Positions 1 through 12,175 of a DNA stretch of 60,000 nucleotides are shown here, one piece after another. The position numbers were made by a program, and so were the translations under genes. This DNA comes from Tubulanus polymorphus (taxonomy: Eukaryota; Nemertea; Palaeonemertea; Tubulaniformes; Tubulanidae): NCBI RefSeq assembly GCF_964204645.1, contig NC_134030.1, forward strand, positions 13,236,447 through 13,296,446, given 5' to 3'. The number at the start of each line of letters is the position of its first letter. Position 1 is the first letter of the stretch. The notes under the pieces were generated by a model. That model searched no databases. It was not told the origin of the DNA and saw only the letters and a list, made by a program, of their open reading frames with translations.

Positions 1-124
1 TAACAAGTAGAAATCTGCTCCAGTTGATTTAATTTTCTGGTCTCTAATTATATGAAGTGTAAGCGGAACAATTATCAATAAACGTATATAATGCAATAAT
101 CCTTGTTTCTTGTATTGGTTCGAC

Positions 125-786
125 TCCATTTTGATAAATATTACAATCTTCAGATTATTTTATTTTTTCACTCATGAAATGTTTTTTTCTACCCATTGAT
201 CTATCATTTTCATTCCTTGACAAAATATTCCATTTGCAATGCCTTCATTTGTTATTTCTACTTATGATATTTCAGGATTATAATAATTATCAACTTTTAT
301 TGCACCATTAGAATATATTGTGGTAAACAATATTATTATACCTTCAATAGATCTCCTTGGAAAGTTAATATTTTCATTAATTATTTCATCACTTGCATTG
401 ATAGTTACAGTTTTAGATTTATCTATATAATCATATAATAATGTAAATCCTTGATTATATCGAGTTTGAATTGTGCTAGCAATATTTTCATTAGTTACTG
501 TATCATATTCTAAACATATATTTGATAATTTATAACCCATATCCTTATGAACTCTGGGTATATTACAATTCATTTACAGGTGCAAAAGTTATTTCAAATA
601 TAATATTTTCTTGAATTGCACATTTATATAAAGGTGCATTATTACTTATTAATTCAAAATGTAGTGGAATTTTATAATTACTTCCATAAATCTCTTTTAT
701 CAAATTATCCGCGTCATTAGTTGCTATTGCATTATTAGCTTTTGGTCCTATTCATTTTCTGTGTGAATTCCTTGAAATATCATATT
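125..786 (-). pseudogene. MCP: Polinton major capsid protein, internal fragment
   Basis: The minus strand matches the middle of the capsid gene at 24751-25998. The longest open stretch (262-573) corresponds to the part containing SNICLEYDTVT and NFPRRSI in the intact copy. The reading frame is broken on both sides of that stretch. Homology stops abruptly at 786-790, where a double hairpin begins, and fades below about 125. The rest of the gene and all neighbouring capsid genes are absent, so this is an isolated relic, not expressible as a capsid protein. It is a separate Polinton copy from the others in the window. Confidence 0.85.
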
Positions 787-789
787 TTT

Positions 790-872
790 AGGGTTTTCTG
801 TTTCTTCACAGAAAACCCTATTGAGATTCGCGTGATTATTATTAGGGTTTCTGCTGCTTTCGCAGAAGCCCT
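790..872. repeat. Double hairpin at the end of repeat family H (copy 1)
   Basis: Two short hairpins lie side by side. One (790-819) has arms AGGGTTTTCTG and CAGAAAACCCT. The other (844-872) has related arms around GCTGCTTTCGC. They are separated by about 24 bases containing CGCGTGA. The same arrangement, reverse-complemented, occurs at 49522-49601. In both places it separates Polinton sequence from family H sequence, which suggests it is an element terminus. Confidence 0.75.
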
Positions 873-2748
873 GTAATTCTGTTGGAGAAGAATCAGATTC
901 GACCACTAACAGCTTATAAACGTAATTTTGAATTCTGTCAGAAATATAACTCAGCGCCTGACCATTTCGAATTTGTGTATAGTAATTTATTATGAATTAA
1001 TCCCGTGTAATTACTGGGTCTAAACAGCGACAGGAAACACGCAATGCATTATAATCCATTGATATAAGTACATCCCGAAAAGCCTTCAAATTACCGGACG
1101 ACCTCGAGCGTCAAACCCAACCGTAAATTACGGATTCAGACTTACAATTAGTCCGGATCCGTCAATTACCGCGAACAATATACAGCCAACATGGGGGATG
1201 GTTGAAATCATTTTCAGCTTAAATATATCGCAAATTTATGGCGAGTTTTAGGACTTTAACGAACTACGATCCCTAAAATGAGTCAATTGATTAATTCTAT
1301 TCGTAGATCGATTTACGTTGGCCTCATTTCCTGAAGATTTCTGGCTCAGATCAACGAACTTTCAGATGGACTGAAATGGTAGGGATTTTCGTATGGAATT
1401 TTACTTCCGCGTTCACTTGACGACTCGGATCGATGACAATGACAGCAGAGTTTATGAAATTTAAGAATATGAGAATCCATTAACCAGGGAATGTCAGATA
1501 TGATTTCTTGGTCTATAACTGCAGTTAAGGTCACCTTTCCACTCGGTGGTGCTATGATATGAGTACATATGGCAGCTAATGAGTATTCGGCGAAGCAATG
1601 ATCACCAATGATCGTCTAGCTTTTTTGGGGGATACGTATAGAATAGATTTAGGCCCTTAATGTAGTGTGTAAAACCAGTGGAGAGCCTAAGTAGTTAGTA
1701 AGGGGCTGGTTTACACTCATGTATACGACTGTTTATTTCGATTACTTTCTTTCCGGCTATTCATCGTGGAATGAACTGGTCACTACGGTCTTCAATTTAT
1801 TTTATTCATTTGCGGATTCTTGCAGCTAGGGGGAATATATTTAAACCACAGTGTGCAAGTGTACGTTTCAGATAAAGCTTTTTTGTCATTGACAGTCAAA
1901 GCCGTAACTTATGCGCAACTGTCTTAGATGCTGTAAGTACTTGACGTTTTGTCTAATTGTTTTTTTTTCTAATGCTATAGTTAAAAAATATTTGGATTAG
2001 TAATCGTGATAACGTACATGCAGAATTGGATTCATAGTTATTATGGGATGATACTTCATGGGCATCAAGAGTCCTACGGAAGCTTTTTAAAGTTTATCAG
2101 ACACTAGTTTTGGAGAAAACCGAATAGCCCTTTAAATACCAATTCCAAATGGCTTAATTTTGTCTATGCTCTGCAAGACAGTAGTTATAGCTTTTTAACG
2201 CACGATCTTAATCGGTCTCCTTAGATTTCTATTATACTTACTTTCGCTCATCTATGATAGTTTATAACTGAGTAATTATTACATTTGATTGCTTAATTAC
2301 AGGTGGGAAGAGGTCAGATGGCATGAAAATCGACTGTGGCTGACTAATTGACGCGCGCAGATAAAGCGTTGAGGTTCCAAAAGATGTCGCCAATATGCTT
2401 GTATCATCGGAGGTAGACACATTATCCGAGGATAAATGAAAACTCCACCTTGTTGTTCGTCAGTTGATTTTGCTGTAATTATTTCGTCTGGATAAATTGA
2501 CACATAATTCATTTCAAAATCTGTGTTCAGTAGAATTTCTTTCAATAAAAAAAGAATCTATTTGACTATTTTTTGACTAATGTATTAAGGAGTGAATTTG
2601 AATTGATCTCAAAACCAGAGAAAGCATTCTTCAAAAATTTTGAAAATCATAGACTCATAATCAAATTATGTGAAGTCATTTAAGGTCTTTTGCTCGAATC
2701 AAGCCAACCCTCGCCAGGTGGCTAAAATTTAATTCCTCACCGTCCTAT

Positions 2749-3514
2749 TGTTATGATAGCCAATTTTTATATTTATAAAACATGCATAGATCAATAGCAG
2801 TTGTATGTTCATAATGCATACAACTCTATTCACTAGGAAATCCAGAACGGGCATGTTTTACTAATGGGTTTTTCAATGTGTATTTGTTATTGTTTACTAG
2901 GAATTCATAAACGGGCAAGTTTTGGCTTTACGATCAGTTAATGTTATTTGCCTTTGTTACTGGTTCAGTTTATGTCTCGGATTAATTAGAAATATTTTGG
3001 AGTTAGTTTTCGAGACAATAGTAATAATCCTAAGGGATTAGTCAAGTGTCAACGTCTACATGTTTGGAAACCGAGACAGCTCCGGGCTTGTTTCTTAACC
3101 AGGTTGCTAAGAACATTAATTCTTGGGGGCCTGGTGGGCGAATCAGGTCCCGAGGTTAGTCGTCGGCCCTCCCCAAATGCGGTGGCGTTGGTCACATAGT
3201 TCATTGGAAACCGAATTTTGGATATTATAAAAATAAGAGACATAGCTGAACTAGTCGGAGAGCACCTGGGAAACCAAGAGGGGAAGGACCACCGTAAGAA
3301 ACTAGAAACAGAAATTGTAAAAGGTGTCGATACATAGGAAAGACGAAACTGATATAGTAAATAGTTGTGAGTATTTAGAATTCGAAGTATATACATCTTA
3401 GTCGTTTATTTATTTTTGGTCTCTCGGGTCAAATTCAGTTTGCGTCGTTGTGCGGAGCTGAGGAAGGATACGCTCTCCCACGCTATTTCGGTTCCTTCTT
3501 CGGGCAGCATAACA
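2749..3514 (+). repeat. 5' LTR
   Basis: A 766-bp direct repeat of 8500-9263 bounded by TG and CA. The two copies differ at roughly eleven positions plus a 2-base indel (a CT pair near 3420). Minus-strand reading frames in it are present in both LTRs and look like chance frames. Confidence 0.9.
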
Positions 3515-3518
3515 GATT

Positions 3519-3536
3519 TGGTGCCGAAACCCGGGA
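3519..3536 (+). other. Primer-binding site, tRNA-Phe type
   Basis: TGGTGCCGAAACCCGGGA lies 4 bases after the LTR end. Its reverse complement equals the 3' end of animal tRNA-Phe, including the CCA tail, so it would prime minus-strand DNA synthesis from that tRNA. The assignment rests on the known tRNA-Phe 3' end. Confidence 0.8.
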
Positions 3537-4436
3537 CCTTTAGTTATTTTTCTATTCAGTCAGATAGTTAGATAAGATTATTTACTTAAAGTTTAAAGAA
3601 TGGTTAATTGTTTATTAGAGAATGAATACTTTGATTAATCAGTGATTATGGTATAGCGATTTATTATTTTAATTAATGATTTGATTAGGATTGACTTTAT
3701 TTATTGCTGGTTTAAGCATATTTCTTAATTAGGAATTGAATTCTATTACTACTGGTTTAATATAAATTATTTTTTAGTTTATTTTTTATTGATATGGGTA
3801 GCTATATGCACCGCAATAGAAGGTTTTTAAAAATACATATAGTTACCTATTGTGATGATATTTTGATATATGTCACCGAGGTTGTCGCTCAGTACTGAAT
3901 ATTTTATTAATTAAAGGTTTAGGTAGTACGAAGAGTTGAACAGTCAAACTAATGTTCCGATGCTGATGGAAAATTCCAGTATTTTGGAATAATTAAATAG
4001 TTAACGATAGATTCCAATATTGATGTGATATTCCAATATTGATGGTGACATTCTAGTACTGACGGGAAATTCCGATACTGAGGAGAAGGGATATGATTTA
4101 AATGAAATCCAATATCGATGATTTTGTTTCCGATATTGTTGGGTATAGTGTTGATAACTGATATCAGTACTGAATTATAGATTAAGATATAGTATTTTCG
4201 GTAGTAAAGCTACGCGAAATAATTTACGATGGTGTAGAAATCAATCCCATATTGGGGATAATAGGTTTATAGAAAGGTTTATAAGAATCTGTGTCGAAAC
4301 TGTAATTGCATAGATTTTGAATTGCAGCCACTATTAGCGTTGCGGTTATCTTTAGGAACGCTCTGGTTTTTCATATCCTGTTTTTACTCCGTTTTTTTAT
4401 ATATTTTCTTTTCTCCGAGTTAATTTATAATTCAAT

Positions 4437-5470
4437 ATGCCGCCACCAAGTACTAGGAGTCAGACGGCTCATGAGGATATTGACGACCCGCAGAGTCCGA
4501 CAGCGGGGGCTGGTTCGTCGACGGGGACGAGCATGTCGGAAAGAGATATACTCCTCCTGATCGCCGAACGACTGGGTAGTTCGACAAACCTTCTCCATCC
4601 CGAAATGTTCAGGTAGACCAAATCGGAGTGACATTTCGCAATGGTTGCGAACGTATGACAATGTAGCTAAAGCGAGAGATTGGACGGACGACCAATGTAA
4701 AAATTTCATGTTCCAATATTTGGAGGGTCCGGCTAGACGGTTCTATGACGATTTAGTCATAGATCGATCTACAAAATTTGCTAGTATTATCAATTCTTTT
4801 AGGGACCACTTTGAGTCGGACAGTCTGCGACTCCGAGAGGAGACTGACTTCTCCGGACTTCGGCAGAAGAAAGGGGAGTCAGTCGATGATTATTCGGAGC
4901 GAGTGGACCGACTGGCTCACAAATTACAAAAATCGGACCGAGACAAATTGGTCGTCTTTCTCAACGGGCTGGACAATGCGATCAGGAAGGACGTGATGAT
5001 GATGAGGCCCGACAAGTTTTCGATTGCAGTCGAGCACGCGAGGACTGCCGAGCAGTGGACTGATCGAGATCTGACAAAACCGACAGTGAACCAGACCTCC
5101 GCAACTGATACGTCACTCCTCAAGACCATGGAGGAGATAAAAGGAATGTTCTCTCAGTTCTTACGGCTGAGAGAGCCTAGTGACAGGGGTGAGAGGCAAG
5201 CACAGAGACCTATGAGAGGTGATCGACGGGGGGACACGTTCACTCGACAATCCCCAGGTCGAAATCGCAGCGCCCCTCGATGGCAAGATGCGATACCTCG
5301 TTACGACCAAAACCCCACGCTTTGAGCCTCGACGTTCTTACCCGGCTAGGAGAGAAAGAAATCTCGCGGGGCACAATAATTGTTTCAGGTGTGGTCAACC
5401 GGGTCACTATGGGAAATTCTGTCCATTTACGCCAGATACGGGTCGACAGTACGGATACAGAGAGCCATAA
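4437..5470 (+). pseudogene. gag: Retrotransposon Gag with zinc knuckle, frameshifted
   Basis: The probable start is ATG 4437, opening a Pro/Ser/Thr-rich N-terminus. That frame stops at about 4615. The capsid-like region continues in another frame from about 4612 to 5325 with features typical of Ty3/Gypsy Gag, for example FQYLEGPARRFYDDLV and the DYSERVDRLAHKL stretch. A third frame (to 5470) carries the nucleocapsid zinc knuckle CFRCGQPGHYGKFC (CX2CX4HX4C). At least two single-base shifts therefore separate the parts. Gag normally forms the retrotransposon particle and binds its RNA. This copy could not make one continuous protein without frameshifting. Confidence 0.85.
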
Positions 5471-6522
5471 GAGGGGAGGACATATCCGCGGTCGCCACAA
5501 CATCCGCCGTAACAACAGCCGCTGCCACCCATGCAAGGTCAAAGGGGAGATCAACAGCAGCCGGGAAATGGTTCCGGTCGTCACCATTAGGATGGCGCGA
5601 TGACGGCCTCGATGTACCCAGTTATCCCCGGCCATCCAATGTATCCCTACGAGGCCAACGAGCTCTATTAAGAACACCCCAAGACAAGCCACGCGCACAC
5701 CCAGTCACCATCGAACGACAATTCACCCAGCCTTTGCCTGAGGAGAGAGTGAGGGACCCTCAAGGGTCACTGAGAGGACGTACTCCGACAGACAAGGAGA
5801 TAGACCGTCCGTTGCCGACTAGAGGTTTCGACAAACAAAGAACGTCTGGCGACAAGCATTACACGCCACCTATTCTTGTATCCGTGGCTAACCGTGTAAC
5901 GGGTACCCATGCGGGAAATACATTGTCAGTTTTGGTCGATACCGGTGCTGAAATAAGCGTCCTGAATGAGGCCTGGTATCGCCAAAACCCATCAATAGCC
6001 ATGGGTCCCGTAACACAGGGTCAGTTCATGGAGGCGAGAGCGGTGGATGGTGAGACATTTGAGTTGAAAGGCGTTGTGCCGGCAAATTTTAAAATTGGTG
6101 AGTATGACGTTCGTCACTCTATGTACTTGGTCCCAGGAATCGATACTCATATTATTTTAGGTTCCGACTTTTTGCGCTCTAACAACGCAAGTATTAATTA
6201 CGGATCGAATTTTCTCGAGCTACCGGGAGCAAGTCCAATTCATTTTACTAACAATGTAGATTTAAATAAAACAACTTCGGTTCAAAGCACGACCAATCCA
6301 ATTATTCCACCCATTTCTGAAAAGATTGTCGATGCACATTGTTCACAGGCCCTAGTCGAAAAAACTAACAGCAAAAAGGCTGTATTTGAATTTTCACACC
6401 AGTTACGTGAAAGGAAAGTCGGGGAACCACGGCTGCAATATCAATTTCATCGATTAATATTCACGCAAGTTCTACTAATCTCACACCACGGTTCGTTAAT
6501 ATTCACGAAAGGTCATATTTAG
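5380..6522 (+). CDS. Retropepsin-like aspartic protease domain
   Basis: The open frame overlaps the end of the gag zinc-knuckle frame. The protease core lies roughly at residues 165-285, with the active-site motif LVDTGAEISVL and the downstream ILGSDFL motif that closes the fold in retropepsins. It would cleave Gag polyproteins. The frame ends about 270 bases after the core, where a reverse transcriptase would be expected in a complete Ty3/Gypsy pol but is not found. The first part of the ORF, before about 5750, probably reads gag sequence out of frame. The true protein may be produced by frameshifting from gag. Confidence 0.8.
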   Translation: MFQVWSTGSLWEILSIYARYGSTVRIQRAIRGEDISAVATTSAVTTAAATHARSKGRSTAAGKWFRSSPLGWRDDGLDVPSYPRPSNVSLRGQRALLRTPQDKPRAHPVTIERQFTQPLPEERVRDPQGSLRGRTPTDKEIDRPLPTRGFDKQRTSGDKHYTPPILVSVANRVTGTHAGNTLSVLVDTGAEISVLNEAWYRQNPSIAMGPVTQGQFMEARAVDGETFELKGVVPANFKIGEYDVRHSMYLVPGIDTHIILGSDFLRSNNASINYGSNFLELPGASPIHFTNNVDLNKTTSVQSTTNPIIPPISEKIVDAHCSQALVEKTNSKKAVFEFSHQLRERKVGEPRLQYQFHRLIFTQVLLISHHGSLIFTKGHI

Positions 6523-8499
6523 GGCCACATAGATTAGATCATACGAATCCGGAATCGCCACTGTTCCGGGAATGGAGGCTGTATCATCGGGTACGCCCTC
6601 CCGAAAATCGTTGTGGAAGAATAATCGGTAAAAGGCTCCACAGGTTAGAGGTACTGAAAGTTGAGGAAGAAAACTCTGCCTGACAAAAGATGACGACTAT
6701 TTCTAAGTGACGAGCGACGAGACATTTCTTAATGGATAAATTTTGATTCGAAATAATTGAATGATTATTTTGAAGCTTATGATTGATTGAGATCGTTTCA
6801 TTTTTTTCGCGGTCACATTTTTAATTTAGCAATGGAGTAACGTAAACACAGGTCGCTTGGATGGAACCATTTCCTTATTTCGCCTACTGATGACAATAAC
6901 AATAACAGATAATTCAACATTCCGCTGCCAATTCTATCGCTGAAATGAGAATGGATTTTTTTTAATGGCTAACACACACTATGGCTTGTTTCCTTAACCC
7001 ATGACAATTGAGTATTAAACGCGTTCTTAACAGGTATTTAATGAAATCACTTACTGGAAATGTGGATACCCGGTGTTGGTAAATGATACGATTGTTGGAA
7101 AGGCCGATGCAGCCGACGTAGATTCGTTGAGCAGAAAATGCAAATAAAATAAGATGTAAATGCATACCGGTAGACACTATTTTGGTTGTTAAATTGATTA
7201 AATTAATTGTGGAAAACTATGCTATTATTGTGTTCTAAAAAATCTCTTGCTAGGGAAATGGAATGATATTCAAACGAAATACGGTTAGAAATACGTACTA
7301 TGCTTTCGGTACATGGAAATTCTTGATTAGTATAATGGGGATATTTTAAATGAGTTAATGATTTTTATATTGGATAGTTGAAAGAAAACAAATTGTTTGC
7401 CGTGATTACTTGTGCTATGTTTTGAGTTGTAGGTTTAGTATCTGCTATAGGTAATAGAGAGCTTTTGGCTTACCGTTATCCATAGTTCCTCCGTTACGCA
7501 TGTTGGTGAACATATTTCCTCCGTGACGAATGTTGGTGAAAAATGACGATGCGCTCTTATATCCGTTCTCCGAAGAAATGTTCGAACATGTTTCGCGACG
7601 TTCTTTTTAAACTCGCGCCGGATGGACTTTGGGAAGATCATGATTCGCTATTGTTCGGAAATAGTATGCGACACTGTTTCTAGGGACATACGCGTGTCAA
7701 CTCATGTTTATTGCTCATTTCTTCGCACGTTTACACTCAAAATTTCCGCAAATACAATGTACGTATAGACTCTATCGTTACCAATCCATTAACTCTGCAC
7801 TTTTATGAAGGTTCCCAGTCCACATGCTGGTCAAGAAGACGATGACTGATGTAAATTCCCGACACCTGACAGTTAATGGCTGGTGCGGCCGCCTAACCGA
7901 AAAGTACGCCTATTGATCGCCACGTCAGGTTGATTGTGGAAGTGCAATGCGGTGATGGACATTCACAATGTATTGTTCGTGATGAACTGTTGTTTTGCAG
8001 AAAAATATGGAAGCGATTCGTGTTCAACAAAAGAAGTATTTCGTAGTGCCGATGCGGTGGTAACTCGTACGAACTCTTTTTCGTAATTTTGCGGACTTTG
8101 ATGTTTACCGTTGTGTTGTTTGTGGTCAATGTGTGTCGTTGATAGCGTTTCGAATTAATCGCGGATACGTTTGCGTTTCTGACTCTAATGGTTTGTCGGT
8201 TTTCGTTGATTGCGCGCTTGTGACTCTATTTGTCTATCAAAACAATGATTATTTGCTATATTCTAATTGTTTGCGATTTGTTTCAATAACCCACGTTTTC
8301 GATTTGTCTATGTATGAATATGTTGCTTGTTGCTGTGTTTATTGTGATTATTTTATTGTCATGTACGTTATCGTCGACACCTTGGTTTATTATTACTGTA
8401 TTGAGTCTCGCTTCAGATTTAAAATCATAACATTGTTACTCCACGCTTGCTGAACTTTTGGTGACAAAGTGGGACACTTTGAATTTGGGTTGGAGGTAC
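6523..8499 (+). other. Non-coding interior of the retrotransposon
   Basis: Between the protease and the 3' LTR no frame shows reverse transcriptase, RNase H or integrase motifs. ORFs here are short and without recognisable domains, including the longest at 8133-8453. The region is probably 3' untranslated sequence or what is left after loss of pol. Confidence 0.6.
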
Positions 8500-9263
8500 T
8501 GTTATGATAGCCAATTTTTATATTTATAAAACATGCATAGATCAATAGCAGTTGTATGTTCATAATGCATACAACTCTATTCACTAGGAAATCCAGAACG
8601 GGCATGTTTTACTAATGGGTTTTTCAATGTATATTTGTTATTGTTTACTAGGAATTCATAAACGGGCAAGTTTTGGCTTTACGATCAGTTAATGTTATTT
8701 GCCTTTGTTACTGGTTCAGTTTATGTCTCGGATTAATAAGAAATATTTTGGAGTTAGTTTTCAAGACAATAGTAATAATCCTAAGGGATTAGTCAAGTGT
8801 CAACGTCTACATGTTTGGAAACTGAGACAGCTCCGGGCTTGTTTCTTAACCAGGTTGCTAAGAACATTAATTCTTGGGGGCCTGGTGGGCGAATCAGGTC
8901 CCGAGGTTAGTCGTCGGCCCTCCCCAAATGCGGTGGCGTTGGTCACATAGTTCATTGGAAACCAAATTTTGGATATTCTAAAAATAAGAGACATAGCTGA
9001 ACTAGTCGGAGAGCACCTGGGAAACCAAGAGGGGAAGGACCACCGTAAGAAACTAGAAACAGAAATTGTAAAAGGTGTCGATACATAGGAAAGACGAAAC
9101 TGATATAATAAATAGTTGTGTGTATTTAGAATTCGAAGTATATACATCCTAGTCGTTTATTTATTTTTGGTCTCGGGTCAAATTCAATTTGCGTCGTTGT
9201 GCGGAGCTGAGGAAGGATACGCTCTCCCACGATATTTCGGTTCCTTCTTCGGGCCGCATAACA
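8500..9263 (+). repeat. 3' LTR
   Basis: A 764-bp direct repeat of 2749-3514, ending CGCATAACA. It is followed directly by CTAT, the second copy of the target duplication, and then by family H sequence. Confidence 0.9.
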
Positions 9264-9435
9264 CTATAATGCCGAGTACGACGGGGTTTACACACTGAAA
9301 AATGTTGGGCTGTGTAAGTGTAATTTGGATAAGTCAGCAATATAATGACGTCCCTGCCCCGCGTGCTCCATCTGATACATAAACAAGTTGGACTGTGTTG
9401 CTTCAATGCTTTGACAAATGGACTCCTAATATCCA

Positions 9436-11899
9436 CATATCCAGCATAATGTTGACCCAGGTTGCGCTTCCTGGCAATAGTCATATGTTATGGGCTAGAA
9501 TTATTTCGATGAAATCTTCGTACGCTTCCCAGTTCGACATATGAACCAATTAGGCAGAAACCCGTTAGCATTTATTGAGTACAGGTGGCTTAATTCAGTT
9601 TCAAAGCTGAATCACATCAAAAACATGGTATAAATGCATATACACATAAGTGCCATATGCCAACGGGTAGGCCTACGATTAGTTCATGCAACTCCCAACG
9701 GAACTATGAAAGCGCCAAACAATTAAGGTAAAACAGTACTTTTTACGTGGTAGGGTCATTCTACAGTAACACATGAAAATGACAGTTGCACTTGTTGATT
9801 TTTCAAGTTAAATATTCTCATTAAGTACTTAATAAAATTGAAACTAGTGATGACCAGCATCATTGAAATGATATTTGGCGCAATGTTTTGAATAGCCGGT
9901 GCCCACTATGACGTCACCAATTAATGACGTCACGATGAAAGGTCATCTGCGTCACGACCTTTTATGTTACTGGTGAAACACTTTAAATTCAGAATCGTGT
10001 AACAAATCTTAAAATTCATCATGTTACACGTAAGTTTAAAAGAAGTGCTATGTAACTGGTGGATTTTGGCCAATGGGCTTGAGTTTCAACAGGTTTTTTA
10101 GATGTCTTACAAAATAATACATGTTCTGGAGTCCAAAATACAACATTTCATATGAATTTGCAAAACGACCAATAATCCATTAAATCCAATTCATCATTCA
10201 AAGTCATATGAATTTGCAAAACGGCCAATAATCCATCAAATCCAATTCATCATTCAAAGTCTTTTCATTAGCACATATTTCGACTAACCACCGTGAATGG
10301 TTGTTGTACTTTTATTGCAACAATTATTTTTATGAAAACATCGATAGTGACGCAGATGATTTGATGTGACGTAAATGATCAGTTCGTGACGTAGATGACT
10401 GAATATTCAACTTCAGATTGTTTGCCGAATCCCTGACTCAAGATAAACTAGAGAAAAAGCATCATTTAACAGTAAAAACGAGTTTTAATCTATGATAACA
10501 CAATACAACACATTTTAAGAGAATGTTTAGAAACTGACGACAATATATAATACATCCCTTGAAATTCCAGGACTCGAAACACACCGGGCATCCTCACATG
10601 ACAGCCCCTGCTAGCTTCATTCAACACAAATGCTGGATGCAGTCAAACCCTTGTAAGAAAACAATGGTCGAGTATAATTACTGGGCAGTAGAAAAACATG
10701 AAAACTAACCTTATTGACGCTTTGAAAAAGAATAACCCGATATTATCAAAATAAAGATCAATAAAGTTATTTTGAATTTGAGATATATCGAGCTGCAACA
10801 CCAGTTATATTAGACTGGTTGCCTGTCCCATTCAATATGGGACAGGTTTTGCCCGTCCGCCATCTTCCGCGGATTTTACGGATCCAATCAGATTTCAGTA
10901 TTTCATCACGTGAACAATGTAACATGACCGCCTACACTGTGTCTCGATTTACGTTCCATGGACCTCTTTAAAGTCATTTTTTATACCAATGAAGAAAGAA
11001 ATTCCATTAAAACTGCCAGGTAACGCTTCTGCAGGCACTTGTGTAGCGTGTGGTACCGAAAATATCGGTATTCAATTCAGGATGGCTGCGTGACAGCGCC
11101 GTCAAAACCTACCGGTCGTCAATCGGCAATTTGGACTGGTGGATGGAAACAACAATACATACAATACTACTATACCACTACTGACATACTGAACTTTGCA
11201 GCTGAGGCTACTTGTTTGTTCACTCGAGGCGATTGTTTGATTGTTCTTAATGTGACATTGGACATCAGCAGTTGATCCAGTGAAAATAATGACATCGACA
11301 AGGTACCTTCACCTACTTACTTACTTCGTATAAATGTGAACATTGAACATGAGTGCTATTTCACAAACACTATATTGATTATCCATTGCAGATTATTCTG
11401 AGTGTTTTAGTGATGATTTTGTGAGTCACAACTCATAGGATGTTTTATGAAATTGAAATAATGCGTATCAAATTAGCTCAACATGAAAAGAATAGATTGC
11501 AATGCATCAAGGTAAGTTTGAAAAATGGATTCTGAACCATTAATTGTAAAGCCAATCCAGGTTTAATTGTAAGTGTGATATGTATTTTAATTTCAGAATG
11601 ATAACATCATGCAGCAATCAAAGAGAATAAAGAATCAGCAATAGCTGTCATGAAATGAGATTCCAAATAACAGGCGGTGAAACTCCTTGATTCTGAATAA
11701 CTCATCATCATCATCATCATTATCAGTTACATCAGCAAGCACCGCTACGCCAAGATGTTGTGTACTTTATTTCTCCACTGCTCACGATCTGATAAACTGA
11801 TGAGGTTTAAAGCGCTGGATTCTGTGAATAACTGCACTAGCGAGCCTTCAATTTGAATTGTGATTGGATTATCTGTCTGGATGATACATGGACCCCTGT
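9436..11899. other. No gene recognised
   Basis: AT-rich sequence with scattered stops in all frames. The only structure I can support is the short tandem duplication at 10149-10260. The ORF at 11039-11275 has no recognisable domain and is probably chance. Confidence 0.5.
10149..10260. repeat. 56-bp tandem duplication
   Basis: Two adjacent 56-bp units (10149-10204 and 10205-10260), each starting CATATGAATTTGCAAAACG, differ at two positions by eye (GACC/GGCC and ATTAAA/ATCAAA). Confidence 0.9.
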
Positions 11900-11929
11900 G
11901 AAGCTGGCTCCCGGTTCCCGGTTCCTTAT

Positions 11930-12175
11930 TCGGCTCCCGATTCAAAATGCTTTTGAATCGGGAGCCGAGTCGGGAACCGGGAACCGGGAGCCGGCTACTG
12001 GTTCAGCTCCCGATTTAAAATGCTTTTGAACCGGGAGCCGAATCGGGAACCGGGAACCGGGAGCCGGTTACTGGTTCAGCTCCCGATTCAAAATGCTTTT
12101 GACCCGGGAGCCGAATCGGGAACCGGGAACCTGGAGCCGGCTACTGGTTCAGCTCCCGATTCAAAATGTGAAGCT
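11930..12175. repeat. 73-bp GC-rich tandem repeat, array 1
   Basis: Three full units start at 11955, 12028 and 12101, each of 73 bp, followed by a partial unit. Each contains a self-complementary segment (ATTCAAAATGCTTTTGAAT-like) and runs of GGGAACCGGGAACCGGGAGCC. Both strands can form hairpins. The ORFs across it are repeat translations, not genes. Confidence 0.9.

Larger units (their letters stand above)
2749..9263 (+). mobile_element. Ty3/Gypsy-like LTR retrotransposon, gag-protease only
   Basis: The element has two direct LTRs (2749-3514 and 8500-9263) that begin TGTTATGATAG and end ATAACA. It is flanked by the 4-bp duplication CTAT (2745-2748 and 9264-9267). A primer-binding site sits 4 bases inside the 5' LTR. 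Coding capacity is limited to gag, with a zinc knuckle, and a retropepsin. I find no reverse transcriptase, RNase H or integrase in the roughly 2 kb after the protease. Only about a dozen differences between the LTRs are seen by eye over 765 bp, so insertion was fairly recent. It would need pol supplied in trans, and gag is frameshifted. Confidence 0.9.
790..9435 (-). repeat. Repeat family H, copy 1 (split by an LTR retrotransposon)
   Basis: 790-2748 plus 9264-9435 is an inverted, diverged copy of 47515-49601. Matching landmarks include the stretch around 1380-1450, matched near 48850-48910, and GGCCTAAATCTATTCTA near 48670, matched near 1640. The inner segment about 873-1190 matches only in patches. 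No ORF in it has a recognisable product. The retrotransposon at 2749-9263 interrupts it, and the uninterrupted version is seen in copy 2 near 47650-47670. Confidence 0.75.

Noticed and set aside
3049-3396. A 115-codon minus-strand frame repeated at 8800-9147
   Set aside because: Both lie at the same place in the two LTRs. Duplication is explained by the LTRs and the frame has no domain.
8133-8453. 106-codon ORF before the 3' LTR as an envelope gene
   Set aside because: No signal peptide/transmembrane/fusion layout or Cys pattern. Composition is that of low-complexity non-coding sequence.
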